Shown: piece after piece, positions 53,261 to 62,474 of the stretch
Numbering within the stretch: the stretch's first letter is position 1
Layout of the letters: the number at the start of each line of letters is the position of its first letter
Assembly: GCF_019278525.1 (NCBI RefSeq)
Contig: NZ_CP058986.1
Location: 124,001 to 188,000 of the forward strand
DNA: 64,000 nt
Direction: 5' to 3'
Source of the DNA: Polaribacter sp. HaHaR_3_91
Lineage (GTDB): Bacteria > Bacteroidota > Bacteroidia > Flavobacteriales > Flavobacteriaceae
Position numbers and translations under genes: made by a program
Notes under the pieces: model-generated
Seen by the model: the letters and a program-made list of their open reading frames with translations, nothing else
What the model was told of the DNA's origin: nothing
Database searches by the model: none

Positions 53261-55789
53261 TTAAAAGTTGATTCTAAAGCTTAAATTAGGAGTAAAAGGC
53301 AAAGAATAATTGTTTACTCTATTTACATTGTTTTTACTAGTTTCATCTACAATATAATAAGAATCTATAATGTTTTCCTTATTCGTTAAATTAGTAAAAC
53401 CTAGACGAATAGTGGATTTTATAACATCAGAAAAATCAAAATTATAGCTTCCAGAAAGATCTAATCTAAAGAAATTATCTAGCTTTTCTTGGTTAGGATT
53501 GTTATAATTTACAATAGTTCTGTTACCACTTTTTATGGTTTCATTTCCATCAATAGGTGTTGTATAAGGTTTACCAGAACGTAAAACTCCACCAAAAGAA
53601 ATTTTAAAAAATTCAGTAAAATTATAGTTAAATGCTGCACTTAAAGAATGTGTAATATCTAAGCTATTAGAAAATGTTGTAGGATTAAAAATATCGAATG
53701 TATAATCGTTTTTAGCGTACGTATAACTTAACCAAGTACTAATTTTTTCAGTTTGTTTATTCACTAAAAACTCAACCCCTTTTACTTTATAATTTCCTAT
53801 AGAATTTACGGCTTGTGTATTGTTATAAAAGCCTTGGTTTACAGCTGTAATTCCATCTGCTTTTTTATAAAAACCAGTAATATCTACATATAATTTATTT
53901 TTAGAATATGCTGCTCCAAAAGAAGCCTGTTTACTTTTTATAATAGGAGTATTTTCATCATCAGAAAGAATCCATCTTCGTTTTTCTATTCCTAAAAAAT
54001 TATCTTCAAAATCTATTTTTTGTGCTGTTGTTTGGTTTTTTAATTCGCCTTCTAATTTTACAGATAATTCTGTATTTAATTGCTGTCGGATGTTAATTCT
54101 AGGTTCTATAACAAATTTTGTAAACTGATCAAAGTAGTTTGCCCGAACTCCAAATCTTGCATAAGTATTTTTTTTATGATACTCTATTTCAGTATAAAAG
54201 GCACTTTTTAACAACACATTTTTGTCTGTTTTAGAAAATGTAGGTGCATTTACAGTTGTGGTATTTTTTACACCTATTTCATTTATTACCAATCCATTAG
54301 TGAAATGTAAAACATCAGAAATCTCATATTTAGAATCTAACTTTACTTCCGTTTCTAACACATTATTAAACTGCGTTTGATATTGATCTGAATCTTTATT
54401 ATAATCTGTAGAATTTATTCTATAATCTGAAAAAAAGAAAGATAAGTTGGTAGAAAATTTAGCATCCCAATTTGCATGCCAGTTGATATTTGCTCCTAAA
54501 TTTTCTTGTTTTAAAGAACTATTTTCTTCAATTGTTGTAGTATTAGTAGTGTATTTTTCTTGATAGTCTAAATTGTTTTTTATATGAATAAAATTGGCTC
54601 TAATAGTATGATTGTAGCTAACATCATATAAAACTTTAAAGGAGTAATCGTAGAAATAAAATTTAGAATCAGCGTTATTAATAGTGCTTGATGAAATAGA
54701 ATTATCTTGAAAACTGCGTGAGAAATAATTTTTATAAGTTGGAGTGTTAATAACATCTGTAAACGACCTTCTTGCAGAAATATGAGCTTCTAAATTCTTT
54801 TTTATAGGAACTTGTACAAAAGCATCTGCACTTAACAAATTAAATCCACCACCACCAGAAAGTTTATTTGTAATTTCATTAGATGTTTCCATATTTATAG
54901 TTGAAGAAACCCCGTCTGAAAATGCACTACTTGTTCCGTTTTTAGTAACAGATATTTTTTTTGTTAAATACGGGTTATAAGCAGAAATAAGCCCAAAAAA
55001 ATGACCTGAATGATACATTTTTATACCATCCCAAAGCATTAAATTTTGGTCATTTGTACCACCTCTTACATTAATATTAGAAATACTTTCGTTTATACTT
55101 TCTATACCTGGTAGAATTTTAATTGTTTTTAAAATATCGGGTTCTATTAAACCTGGTAAAATTCCAAATTTTTCTGTGTCTAAAACTGTACTACCATCAG
55201 TATTTTTATGCAAACCAGCGGTTAAAAACTTAGGCATTATAATTTCTGATAATTCTTCTGTTTCTTCTTCTAAAAAAACTTCTTTACAGTTAGAAGAAAA
55301 CAATTCTTTTGCGGTAATAATTTTTGTTTTAAAACTGATAAAAGAAATTGTTAAAGTAGCGTTAGCCGGTACATTTTTTAAGTTAAAATTACCGTTATTA
55401 TTAGTGGTTGTTCCTAATTTATAACCATTTACTTTTACAGAAGTTAAAAATAAAGGTTCTAAGGAGTTAGCATCTAAAACGGTTCCGCAGACAGAAATGT
55501 ATTTATTTAAAAATGAAACGGTTACATATCTATTGTCTAAGGTTTTAAATTGTAAAAAAGTTTCTTTATTTAAAAAAGAGAGTAGATTTTCTATAGAAAT
55601 ATCTTTTTTTGGTTGTTGTATAAAAATATTTTTTACATCATTATCAGAATAAGAAAATTTTATATCATAACTTTTTTCAAGCGCTAATAAAATTGATGCA
55701 AGTGGCTTTTTCTCTGAAGAATTTTGAGAAAATACAAGACTATTAGTCAGTATAAAACTGATAAAAAAAAGAAGATACTTATTTCTCAT
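53261..55789 (-). CDS. STN-domain TonB-dependent receptor (signal-transducing)
   Basis: An 842-aa receptor from ATG 55789: signal peptide (cut after TNSLVFSQ, near 22), an STN (secretin/TonB short N-terminal) domain (about 25-95, ILLALEKSYDIKFSYSDNDVK), a carboxypeptidase-like domain (CGTVLDANSLEPLFLTSVKVNG) near 100-180, plug (ILPGIESINESISNINVRGG) and barrel. STN domains signal substrate binding to a FecR protein. The gene overlaps fecR by 11 bases and the order sigma-fecR-receptor is the classic surface-signalling cascade. The C-terminus ends NLSFRINF, aromatic as expected. Confidence 0.9.
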   Translation of the reverse strand: MRNKYLLFFISFILTNSLVFSQNSSEKKPLASILLALEKSYDIKFSYSDNDVKNIFIQQPKKDISIENLLSFLNKETFLQFKTLDNRYVTVSFLNKYISVCGTVLDANSLEPLFLTSVKVNGYKLGTTTNNNGNFNLKNVPANATLTISFISFKTKIITAKELFSSNCKEVFLEEETEELSEIIMPKFLTAGLHKNTDGSTVLDTEKFGILPGLIEPDILKTIKILPGIESINESISNINVRGGTNDQNLMLWDGIKMYHSGHFFGLISAYNPYLTKKISVTKNGTSSAFSDGVSSTINMETSNEITNKLSGGGGFNLLSADAFVQVPIKKNLEAHISARRSFTDVINTPTYKNYFSRSFQDNSISSSTINNADSKFYFYDYSFKVLYDVSYNHTIRANFIHIKNNLDYQEKYTTNTTTIEENSSLKQENLGANINWHANWDAKFSTNLSFFFSDYRINSTDYNKDSDQYQTQFNNVLETEVKLDSKYEISDVLHFTNGLVINEIGVKNTTTVNAPTFSKTDKNVLLKSAFYTEIEYHKKNTYARFGVRANYFDQFTKFVIEPRINIRQQLNTELSVKLEGELKNQTTAQKIDFEDNFLGIEKRRWILSDDENTPIIKSKQASFGAAYSKNKLYVDITGFYKKADGITAVNQGFYNNTQAVNSIGNYKVKGVEFLVNKQTEKISTWLSYTYAKNDYTFDIFNPTTFSNSLDITHSLSAAFNYNFTEFFKISFGGVLRSGKPYTTPIDGNETIKSGNRTIVNYNNPNQEKLDNFFRLDLSGSYNFDFSDVIKSTIRLGFTNLTNKENIIDSYYIVDETSKNNVNRVNNYSLPFTPNLSFRINF

Positions 55790-56699
55790 AATTAAAGATA
55801 GTAATTTTTTTACCATCAATTTTATAAGATAACTGTAACGGAATTGTAACAGATTTTAAAGCAATATCTATATCTGTATGTGTAAAACCACCAGAATATA
55901 AAATATCTAAATCTACATTTGTAGTTTCGATAGTATACCCAAACTGATTTTCTATTTCTTCTAAAATAAAACGCAAAGCTGTACTTTTAAAATTAGATTC
56001 TTTTTGCAACCAAGATTTCTCTTTAATATTAAAAGTATTGTTAATATCTACCACGCCATTTACTACTTTAAAAATGGATCCTCTAGGTAATTTAATCAAG
56101 CTATCTTTATAGACAACACTTACCAAACCTTCAAAGGTTTTTACTTCAAAATAATTATCTCTTTCCTTTACATTAAATTGTGTTCCAAGTACAGTAACCT
56201 TACCAACTTCTGTATTTACAGTAAACTTTTCTCCTTTTTGTACTTTAAAAAATGCTTCTCCGTCTAAGGTTAAATTTCTGTTTTCTTGCCAACTATCTTT
56301 CGCATAAGAAATTTCTGAATTTGCGTTTAATACTACCTCAGAATTATCTGGTAAATTAAAGTTTTTTGTTTCTGCAAAGGCTGTTTTATAAATAGCATTA
56401 TCAGTATTATTAGAGAGAAAAAAATAAGAAGTTGTTAGTAAGACAACCACTGCTGCTGCATATTTATAGAGTTTTTTATAATTAAAAGGAATAACTTTTC
56501 CTTTTTTAGAGGTATTTTCAGTTTTTAATTTAAAATCTGCCAGGGCTTTTTCTACATCAACTTTAGGAGCATCTATTTGAGATGAATAATGTGCTATTTT
56601 TTCTAAAGTATTAAAATCTTTTGTTTCTTTTAAATGCGTTAGTTCTTCATCAGAAATTTCTCTGTTTAGCCATTTTAATATGTCTTTTTCTTTTTTCAT
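55779..56699 (-). CDS. FecR-type anti-sigma/sensor protein
   Basis: A 306-aa protein: cytoplasmic N-terminus (about 1-70, with LKWLNREISDEEL), one membrane helix (about 74-92), then the FecR domain (about 105-210: TKNFNLPDNSEVVLNANSEISY) and a DUF4974-type C-terminal domain (ALRFILEEIENQFGYTIETTN). It links receptor activity across the periplasm to the sigma factor. It starts 61 bases after the sigma gene and overlaps the receptor gene. Confidence 0.92.
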   Translation of the reverse strand: MKKEKDILKWLNREISDEELTHLKETKDFNTLEKIAHYSSQIDAPKVDVEKALADFKLKTENTSKKGKVIPFNYKKLYKYAAAVVVLLTTSYFFLSNNTDNAIYKTAFAETKNFNLPDNSEVVLNANSEISYAKDSWQENRNLTLDGEAFFKVQKGEKFTVNTEVGKVTVLGTQFNVKERDNYFEVKTFEGLVSVVYKDSLIKLPRGSIFKVVNGVVDINNTFNIKEKSWLQKESNFKSTALRFILEEIENQFGYTIETTNVDLDILYSGGFTHTDIDIALKSVTIPLQLSYKIDGKKITIFNYEK

Positions 56700-56759
56700 T
56701 ATATTGTACTTCTATATATAAAACAACTAATCAGTAGTTTACCCTACCTTAAATTGATA

Positions 56760-57269
56760 TTAAATTCCGTCTATTTTAGTTCTTAACTTTTTTAATGCTG
56801 ATGACATTCGTTTCTCTACTGCTTTTTGAGATATTTCTAACGTTTCTGCAATTTCTCTGTATTTTTTTCCATCAATCCTATTCATCAAAAAAACTTCACG
56901 ATCTCCTTCTGTTAAACCTGCAATAGCATTTTTTAGTTTGTTTTTAAACTCTTCTTCTTCTAATAAATAATCTGGACTTTGGTTATTAACATCTAAATAA
57001 GGACTGCTTTTAGCATACTCAAAAACTACTTTTTGATGTTTTACTTTATTTAGAAAAAGATTGTTAATAACTGTAAATAAGTACGACTTGGCTTTTGTAA
57101 AATCTATTTTAGAACAATGTTCCCATATTTTTATAAAGGCTTCTTGTGCTAAATCTAAAGAGGCATTTTTATCACCAGATTTATAATAAGCAAAATTACT
57201 TGCAGACTGAATATGAGAAGTATAAAACTCATTAAAATTGATTTCATCACAAAGAGATTTATCAGTCAT
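56760..57269 (-). CDS. ECF sigma factor, FecI-like
   Basis: A 169-aa sigma factor with region 2 (about 15-85, NASLDLAQEAFIKIWEHC) and region 4 (about 105-165, LTEGDREVFLMNRIDGKKYREIA then LEISQKAVEKRMSSALKKL). It heads the sigma-FecR-receptor operon and is the expected output of its signal. Likely targets include its own operon and the divergent lipoprotein gene that starts 180 bases away; the latter is inference. Confidence 0.93.
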   Translation of the reverse strand: MTDKSLCDEINFNEFYTSHIQSASNFAYYKSGDKNASLDLAQEAFIKIWEHCSKIDFTKAKSYLFTVINNLFLNKVKHQKVVFEYAKSSPYLDVNNQSPDYLLEEEEFKNKLKNAIAGLTEGDREVFLMNRIDGKKYREIAETLEISQKAVEKRMSSALKKLRTKIDGI

Positions 57270-57449
57270 ATTAAGGGGATTAAATAAAAAATATCATTTT
57301 TTTTGAGGACAAAGGTAGGGTAAATAAATGTTTAGTTGTTTTACTTACAGGACAGCAATAATATAGCTATTCAAAAAATAAGTAAGATAAATAGTTACTG
57401 TTGTCTTACTTATAAATACAAAAAACAAAAAATATCAAAATTTATTATT

Positions 57450-58502
57450 ATGAAATCATTAAAATTATTTACGGCAATTGCTTTAACTGCAATATTAGGT
57501 TTTACATCTTGTCAGTCTGATGAAAGTGAACAAGTAGGTACAAACCCAAACACAAATTCATCTACATCTCCAACAGCTTCTAATTATGAAAGAGCTGCTA
57601 AAAATAATGGTTCTGAAGATGATTTTTTAGACGGAAACGCATGTACTGAGTTGTTATTTCCATTAACAGCAACTGTAAACGGAAAACAAATTACGCTTAT
57701 AAGTAAATTAGATTTCTCTACAGTTTTAAACATTATGGGAGAGTTTAATGATGATAGTGACGCTGTAACTTTTAATTTTCCTATTCGTGTAAAAACGAGT
57801 AATTATACAGAGGTAACTGTAAATAACCAAGCAGAATTAGATGCTTTAATGGAAGAATGTGAGCAAGCAGAAGAAGATGGAAAAGATGCTATTTCTTGTA
57901 TAGATATCAATTTTCCTATAACCATGTTAACTTATAGTATAAGTTTAGAACAAACAGGAACAGTGGTTCTACAATCACAAGAACAATTGTATACGTTTAT
58001 GACAGATTTACAATCTGATGAGTTATTTGCGGTAAATTATCCAATAAATGTAACCTTAAGTAACGGTACTTCAACAGAAATTAATAGTGATACAGAATTT
58101 CAAAATGCGGTTTCAGAATGTGTACAATATGAAGAAGAAAAAGACGAGGCAAAAGAAACTGCAGTAGAAGTAGAGGCTATTTTAACAGGAACTAAATTTA
58201 AAGTAGAATCATTTGTTACAGCAGGTGTAGATACTGCAAATGAGTATGCAGATTGGTCTATAGAATTTACAAACGATTTAAAAGTAGTAGCCAAAGATGT
58301 AGTAAATGCAACGTTAAATGAAGTTGAAGGAACCTATACAGTAAGTTCTGAAATAGATGCTTTTGTAACTATCGATTTTGCAAGCAATACAGCAGTAAGT
58401 GCATTAGGTAATGATTGGGTTGTCACTAATTATAGCAGTGCATTAATTACTTTAAAAAGTAAAACTGATGCTTCTGTAACTTTAGCTTTTAAGAAGATTT
58501 AA
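57450..58502 (+). CDS. lipoprotein with two tandem repeat domains, unknown function
   Basis: A 350-aa lipoprotein from ATG 57450 (lipid Cys C21 in GFTSC). Two related domains of about 75 residues lie at 65-140 (CTELLFPLTATVNGKQIT ... EECEQ) and 150-228 (CIDINFPITMLTYSISL ... SECVQ), each framed by two Cys that could form a disulfide. A third, beta-rich part (about 240-350, ILTGTKFKVESF) follows. The family is unnamed to me. It is divergent from the sigma/FecR operon and begins a run with the protease-like lipoprotein and the beta-barrel protein. Confidence 0.85.
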   Translation: MKSLKLFTAIALTAILGFTSCQSDESEQVGTNPNTNSSTSPTASNYERAAKNNGSEDDFLDGNACTELLFPLTATVNGKQITLISKLDFSTVLNIMGEFNDDSDAVTFNFPIRVKTSNYTEVTVNNQAELDALMEECEQAEEDGKDAISCIDINFPITMLTYSISLEQTGTVVLQSQEQLYTFMTDLQSDELFAVNYPINVTLSNGTSTEINSDTEFQNAVSECVQYEEEKDEAKETAVEVEAILTGTKFKVESFVTAGVDTANEYADWSIEFTNDLKVVAKDVVNATLNEVEGTYTVSSEIDAFVTIDFASNTAVSALGNDWVVTNYSSALITLKSKTDASVTLAFKKI

Positions 58503-58538
58503 AAGATTATTAAGTAATAAATATAGTTAGTTGATGAT

Positions 58539-58590
58539 AACTTTGCAGCTATTGCCCCTATACCCCTAAAGTAATAGCTGTAAAGTTTTA
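58539..58590 (+). terminator. intercistronic hairpin after the repeat lipoprotein
   Basis: Arms AACTTTGCAGCTATT and AATAGCTGTAAAGTT with one mismatch around a 19-base loop, followed by TTTAAT. A weak terminator or an mRNA-stabilising element between two lipoprotein genes. Confidence 0.55.
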
Positions 58591-58601
58591 ATAAAATCAG
58601 A

Positions 58602-59384
58602 ATGAAAAATATTCTTTTAAAAGTAATTCTAGTTTGCAGTATTTTATTTTCTTGTTCTTCTAAAGAAGACGAAATAATAGATAGTGAAACAGGTAACTTA
58701 ATAAATGTAAGTACAAACAGACAAATAACAGGTTCTTCTGCAAACGATTTACTTTCTGGAGGTATTTTTAAAAAAATGATTGTTGAAATTGCATATATAG
58801 AAGGTTTTAAACCCTCTGAAACAGCTATAAATAATTTTAAAAATTTTATTACGAATAGAACTAATAAACCGGAAGGAGTAACCTATATAACTCAAGAAAT
58901 TTCTTTTACAGATAAAGAAGCATATACTTTAGAAGAAGTAGTAGCTTTAGAAAAAGAGCATAGAACTAAATACAGTTCAGATACAACTATTGCTGTTTGG
59001 GTATTATTTGTAAACGGAAAATCTTCTAAAGATACTAGTTCTAGTGCTATTTTGGGCGCAGCATATTGGAACACTTCTTTTGTAATTTACGAAGAAACAC
59101 TTCATGGTTTAAGTAATGGTGCTTTTGAACCTGAAAGGAGTTTATTAGAGTCCTCAGTAATTAATCATGAATTTGGCCATCTTTTAGGTTTAACAAATTT
59201 AGGAAGTGAATTACAAAGTAATCATGAAGATACAGAGCATCCAAAACACTGTAACGAAGAAGATTGTTTAATGTATTGGGCAGCAGAAACAAGCCAAGGA
59301 ATAGGCAATATGCTTTCTGGCGGAAAAGTACCAACATTAGACGCACAATGTTTAGAAGATTTAAAAGCCAATGGTGGAAAATAA
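58602..59384 (+). CDS. metzincin-like zinc protease lipoprotein
   Basis: A 260-aa lipoprotein (C18 in LFSC). The zinc motif H189-E-F-G-H193-L-L-G196 is followed by N199 where metzincins have a third His or Asp; candidate third ligands are H208 or H213 and H216-C217. A Met-turn-like CLMYW (222-226) follows, as in archaemetzincin-like enzymes. E190 would be the catalytic base. It is secreted to the cell surface or periplasm. It lies downstream of the repeat lipoprotein and 17 bases before the beta-barrel gene, so it is probably part of the same transcript. Confidence 0.82.
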   Translation: MKNILLKVILVCSILFSCSSKEDEIIDSETGNLINVSTNRQITGSSANDLLSGGIFKKMIVEIAYIEGFKPSETAINNFKNFITNRTNKPEGVTYITQEISFTDKEAYTLEEVVALEKEHRTKYSSDTTIAVWVLFVNGKSSKDTSSSAILGAAYWNTSFVIYEETLHGLSNGAFEPERSLLESSVINHEFGHLLGLTNLGSELQSNHEDTEHPKHCNEEDCLMYWAAETSQGIGNMLSGGKVPTLDAQCLEDLKANGGK

Positions 59385-59400
59385 TTTTAAAAATAGAAAA

Positions 59401-59988
59401 ATGAAAACAATATATATTACAATGGCATTAATGATTACAAGTGTATTATCATTAAATGCGCAAGACAGTAAAAATAAAGCAACAGCAGGTATTAAAGGAG
59501 GATATAATATGTCTTCTGTAAGTTTTGATGGTAGTTCGGAAACAGATAGATTACATGGATATCATATTGGTATATATGGGGAATCTTTTATAGGTAAATT
59601 TATTTCTATTCAACCAGAAATTTTGTACTCTAAGCAAGGTTATAAAATTATAGATGGATCTAGTACGTATACCCAAAAACTAGACTATATAAATGTGCCA
59701 TTAATGCTAAAATTATACCCTGTAAAAAGTTTCTTTTTAGAAGCAGGACCTCAAATAGGTTTTTCAATATCACATAAAGAAACCTTCGATTCTGGTTTTA
59801 TTTTATATGATACAGAAAAAGAATTTGAACCTAATAATTTTGATTGGGGAGTGAATGTAGGAGCTGGTTTTAAAAGTGATTCAGGCGTTAGTTTAGGAGT
59901 TAGATACCATTTAGGTCAAAATGATATTTATGATGAAGACAAGCCTAAAAATAGAGTTTGGCAACTTTATGTAGGATTCGATTTTTAA
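59401..59988 (+). CDS. PorT-like outer-membrane beta-barrel protein, 195 aa
   Basis: A 195-aa protein from ATG 59401, with a signal peptide (cut after SLNAQ, near 21) and an eight-strand barrel pattern (AGIKGGYNMSSVSFDG, SIQPEILYSKQGYK, YINVPLMLKLYPVKSFFLEAGPQIGFS) ending aromatic VGFDF. This is the OMP_b-brl_2 fold. A longer reading would overlap the protease gene and lacks a signal. It ends the lipoprotein-protease-barrel run, followed by a bidirectional terminator. Confidence 0.85.
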   Translation: MKTIYITMALMITSVLSLNAQDSKNKATAGIKGGYNMSSVSFDGSSETDRLHGYHIGIYGESFIGKFISIQPEILYSKQGYKIIDGSSTYTQKLDYINVPLMLKLYPVKSFFLEAGPQIGFSISHKETFDSGFILYDTEKEFEPNNFDWGVNVGAGFKSDSGVSLGVRYHLGQNDIYDEDKPKNRVWQLYVGFDF

Positions 59989-60005
59989 ACACAAATTTTA
60001 AATAT

Positions 60006-60043
60006 AAAAAAGGGAGATAAATTAATTTTTATCTCCCTTTTTT
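60006..60043. terminator. bidirectional terminator (overlaps small-gene stop codon)
   Basis: Stem AAAAAAGGGAGATAA / TTATCTCCCTTTTTT between the barrel gene (plus) and a 37-aa minus-strand gene, whose last codons and stop lie inside the stem. Confidence 0.9.
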
Positions 60044-60135
60044 GTCATTTTGTAAATTAAGTAACCAAAACCCACTACAAAATGTAGAATAATTACAGCA
60101 GCTACTATATATAAAGTGGTGTTAGAATTGTTCAT
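60022..60135 (-). CDS. small membrane protein, 37 aa
   Basis: ATG 60135 opens a 37-codon frame ending TAA at 60022: polar start MNNSNTTL, one membrane helix (about 9-29, YIVAAVIILHFVVGFGYLIYK) and tail MTKKGDKN. Its last codons lie in the terminator stem. It starts 45 bases after the stop of the pseudouridine synthase gene on the same strand. Function unknown. Confidence 0.6.
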   Translation of the reverse strand: MNNSNTTLYIVAAVIILHFVVGFGYLIYKMTKKGDKN

Positions 60136-60179
60136 AACGTAAAAATAGAAATATAAAAGTTGTTTTTTTGTGATAAATG

Positions 60180-60749
60180 TTACATTAAATTATCAACTTC
60201 TTTTACTTCACTAATTTTTAAATTACCTAATTCTATTTTACCAATTCGCACACGAATTAAACGTAAGGTTGGTAAGCCTACTGCAGCCGTCATTTTACGT
60301 ACTTGTCTAAATTTTCCTTCTGTAATAATAATAGAAACCCAACTTGTTGGTCCATGTCTTTCATCTCTAATTTTCATGCTTCTAAGCGGAAATTTAGGAT
60401 CGTCTATTATAAAAGCTTTACCAGGTTTTGTTATGTATTTTTTGCCATTAAAACCAATTTCTACACCGGTTTGTAATTGCTCAATTTCTTTTTGGGTAAT
60501 AATACCATCAACTTGTACGTAATATTCTTTTTCGTATTTATGAGATCTAATTTCTGCCGATACTTTACCATCAGTTGTTAATAAAAGCAATCCTTCAGAC
60601 GGCACGTCTAAACGACCAATTGCCATCGTTCCTGCAGGGAAATCATGTAAATCACCTAATAACTTTTTCTTCCGCTTTGCGGGATTTACAAACTGAGAAA
60701 TCATTCCCCAAGGTTTGTGAATTATAAAATGACGGTGTTTTTTTATCAA
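60180..60749 (-). CDS. RsuA/RluE-family pseudouridine synthase
   Basis: A 189-aa enzyme with the catalytic Asp D48 in the GRLDVPSEGLLLLT motif and the start HFIIHKPWGMISQF. There is no S4 domain, which together with the length matches RluE (23S rRNA U2457) more than RsuA or RluB/F, but the target is uncertain. It starts four bases after the stop of the alpha/beta hydrolase gene and is likely co-transcribed with it. Confidence 0.88.
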   Translation of the reverse strand: MIKKHRHFIIHKPWGMISQFVNPAKRKKKLLGDLHDFPAGTMAIGRLDVPSEGLLLLTTDGKVSAEIRSHKYEKEYYVQVDGIITQKEIEQLQTGVEIGFNGKKYITKPGKAFIIDDPKFPLRSMKIRDERHGPTSWVSIIITEGKFRQVRKMTAAVGLPTLRLIRVRIGKIELGNLKISEVKEVDNLM

Positions 60750-60753
60750 TTTA

Positions 60754-61542
60754 TTAGTTTTTTAAAGAAGATAAAAACGCATTAAAAGAAGCCCAATACG
60801 TTTCATTACCTTCTGTAGTCTTCCAAAGTGCTCTAGAACCATGGATTCCTTTTACTTCTGGTATAAAATGCGTTAAATAACTAGAATCTACTTTATTTAC
60901 TAATGTTTTAACGGCAGCACTTTCACTTAAAGAAGAAGTAACAAAAACAGGTTTTTTATAAGAACTAATACTTTTATTAATGTCAATTCCTTTAAAATAT
61001 TCACCAGGACTAAATGCAACAACGGCTTTAATTTTAGAATTATCTACGCCCATTAAAAGTGCTAAAGAAGAAGAGTAAGAACTACCAACTAATATAATTT
61101 TTTGTCCGCCATTTTGGTTGTATATATAATCTATAGCAGCTTCAATATCTTGTTTTGCATCTAAATAAGTATCTCCTAAATCTTTTGCTCGAGCAGCTAT
61201 TGCTGTTTGATTATCTATATTATTAACCGTTTTACCAGAACGTTGGTCTATAGCCATAACAGCATAGCCCAATTTAGTTAATTCTATAGCAGAATCCTTG
61301 TATTCTCCTCTACTATAACCTGCCTGATGACATAATAAAACAGTAATTGGTGTCTCTTTATTTTTAAAAATATCTGCAGTAATTGGTAAACTATCTTTAG
61401 AAGGAAAAGTTATCGTTGTCTTGATAAAACTTTTTTCTATTTCTTTTACAATGCTTTTATTATCTTTTTCTATGGTAGTTTTATTAGTAGGTTGTTTACA
61501 AGAAAAGACAAGTATAAGGCTAAGTATTAAGGTAAATTTCAT
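60754..61542 (-). CDS. alpha/beta hydrolase, lipoprotein
   Basis: A 262-aa lipoprotein (C15 in LVFSC) with an alpha/beta hydrolase core: nucleophile elbow VGSSYSS with candidate S155, LCHQAGYSRGEY near 70, MAIDQRSGK near 97, and a C-terminal HGSRALW with the likely catalytic His. It resembles dienelactone-hydrolase-like esterases. Substrate unknown. It sits between the aldose-epimerase gene upstream and the pseudouridine synthase gene downstream, all on one strand. Confidence 0.87.
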   Translation of the reverse strand: MKFTLILSLILVFSCKQPTNKTTIEKDNKSIVKEIEKSFIKTTITFPSKDSLPITADIFKNKETPITVLLCHQAGYSRGEYKDSAIELTKLGYAVMAIDQRSGKTVNNIDNQTAIAARAKDLGDTYLDAKQDIEAAIDYIYNQNGGQKIILVGSSYSSSLALLMGVDNSKIKAVVAFSPGEYFKGIDINKSISSYKKPVFVTSSLSESAAVKTLVNKVDSSYLTHFIPEVKGIHGSRALWKTTEGNETYWASFNAFLSSLKN

Positions 61543-61569
61543 TTTTTATTTTAGATTTTATTATTGTTG

Positions 61570-62361
61570 TTAAATTACTTTAATAGTTACAGAAAAACTA
61601 TTTTCACCTTTAGAAATACTCATATTTTCTTCAGAAAACTTCTGATTTGTGTAAGATGTATATTGTGTAATAGGCTCAATACAAAGCATGTTATCAACTT
61701 CTGTCCATAACATAAAATTATGAAACCCTTTTGTAGTAATTTCTAAATCGTTTCTATCAATATTTTTTAAAATGATTTTATCAGCATTTAAAACCGGAAA
61801 AGCATTTGAACCAGCTTTATAAACATCTGCTAAAGTAATTTCTGTATCATTAGAAATTAAAGTTTCATTACCAGTATTAGATAGCATAAATGCCGGATGA
61901 TACCCTAACATAAATGGCATTCCTTCATCAGAATTAATGATAAATTCTATGTTTAAAACATCATTTTCTAAGGTAAAATTCTTTTCGAAAGTAAAATCGA
62001 AAGGCCAAGAAAGATTTTCTTCTGTAGATTTTTTAGGAAACTTACTATTGTTAATAAGTGTATTCTTTTTGTATTTTTTGATGAATTTAGCTGAGTTTTC
62101 ATCCGAAGAAACTAAAGAATATTCTAACTCACGCAACAAACCATGTTGATCTAGAATTGCATCTCCATTTTTGGTATGTACTCTAAAATTATTTTTAGAA
62201 GTTGGTCCAATAACCGGAAACATTTCATCATCAGAATTACGCCAACCTTTGTTTCCTTTTTGATGAATATATTCTTTATCATCTTTTTGAAAACTGATGA
62301 TTTCCCCTTTTTCTATGTGAACTGTGCACTCTTTATTTTTTAAAAATACTTTAAAATTCAT
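61570..62361 (-). CDS. aldose 1-epimerase family protein (galactose mutarotase-like)
   Basis: A 263-aa beta-sandwich protein; QHGLLRELEYSLVS, NDGMPFMLGYHPAFML-like (here SDEGMPFMLGYHPAF) with the catalytic His and LCIEPITQYTSYTNQ with the acidic catalytic residue match the YeaD/aldose epimerase-like branch. It probably interconverts sugar anomers, perhaps a sugar phosphate. It is divergent from recA and starts a run with the hydrolase and pseudouridine synthase genes. Confidence 0.87.
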   Translation of the reverse strand: MNFKVFLKNKECTVHIEKGEIISFQKDDKEYIHQKGNKGWRNSDDEMFPVIGPTSKNNFRVHTKNGDAILDQHGLLRELEYSLVSSDENSAKFIKKYKKNTLINNSKFPKKSTEENLSWPFDFTFEKNFTLENDVLNIEFIINSDEGMPFMLGYHPAFMLSNTGNETLISNDTEITLADVYKAGSNAFPVLNADKIILKNIDRNDLEITTKGFHNFMLWTEVDNMLCIEPITQYTSYTNQKFSEENMSISKGENSFSVTIKVI

Positions 62362-62474
62362 TGTTAGTAAGCTTTGTGTAAAAATAGAATAAATTTGACT
62401 GTTATTTTTTAGGAAACTAATTTAAGTTTTTTGTAACTTGTCGGACTTATTTAAAAATAAAACAAGCAAGATTA

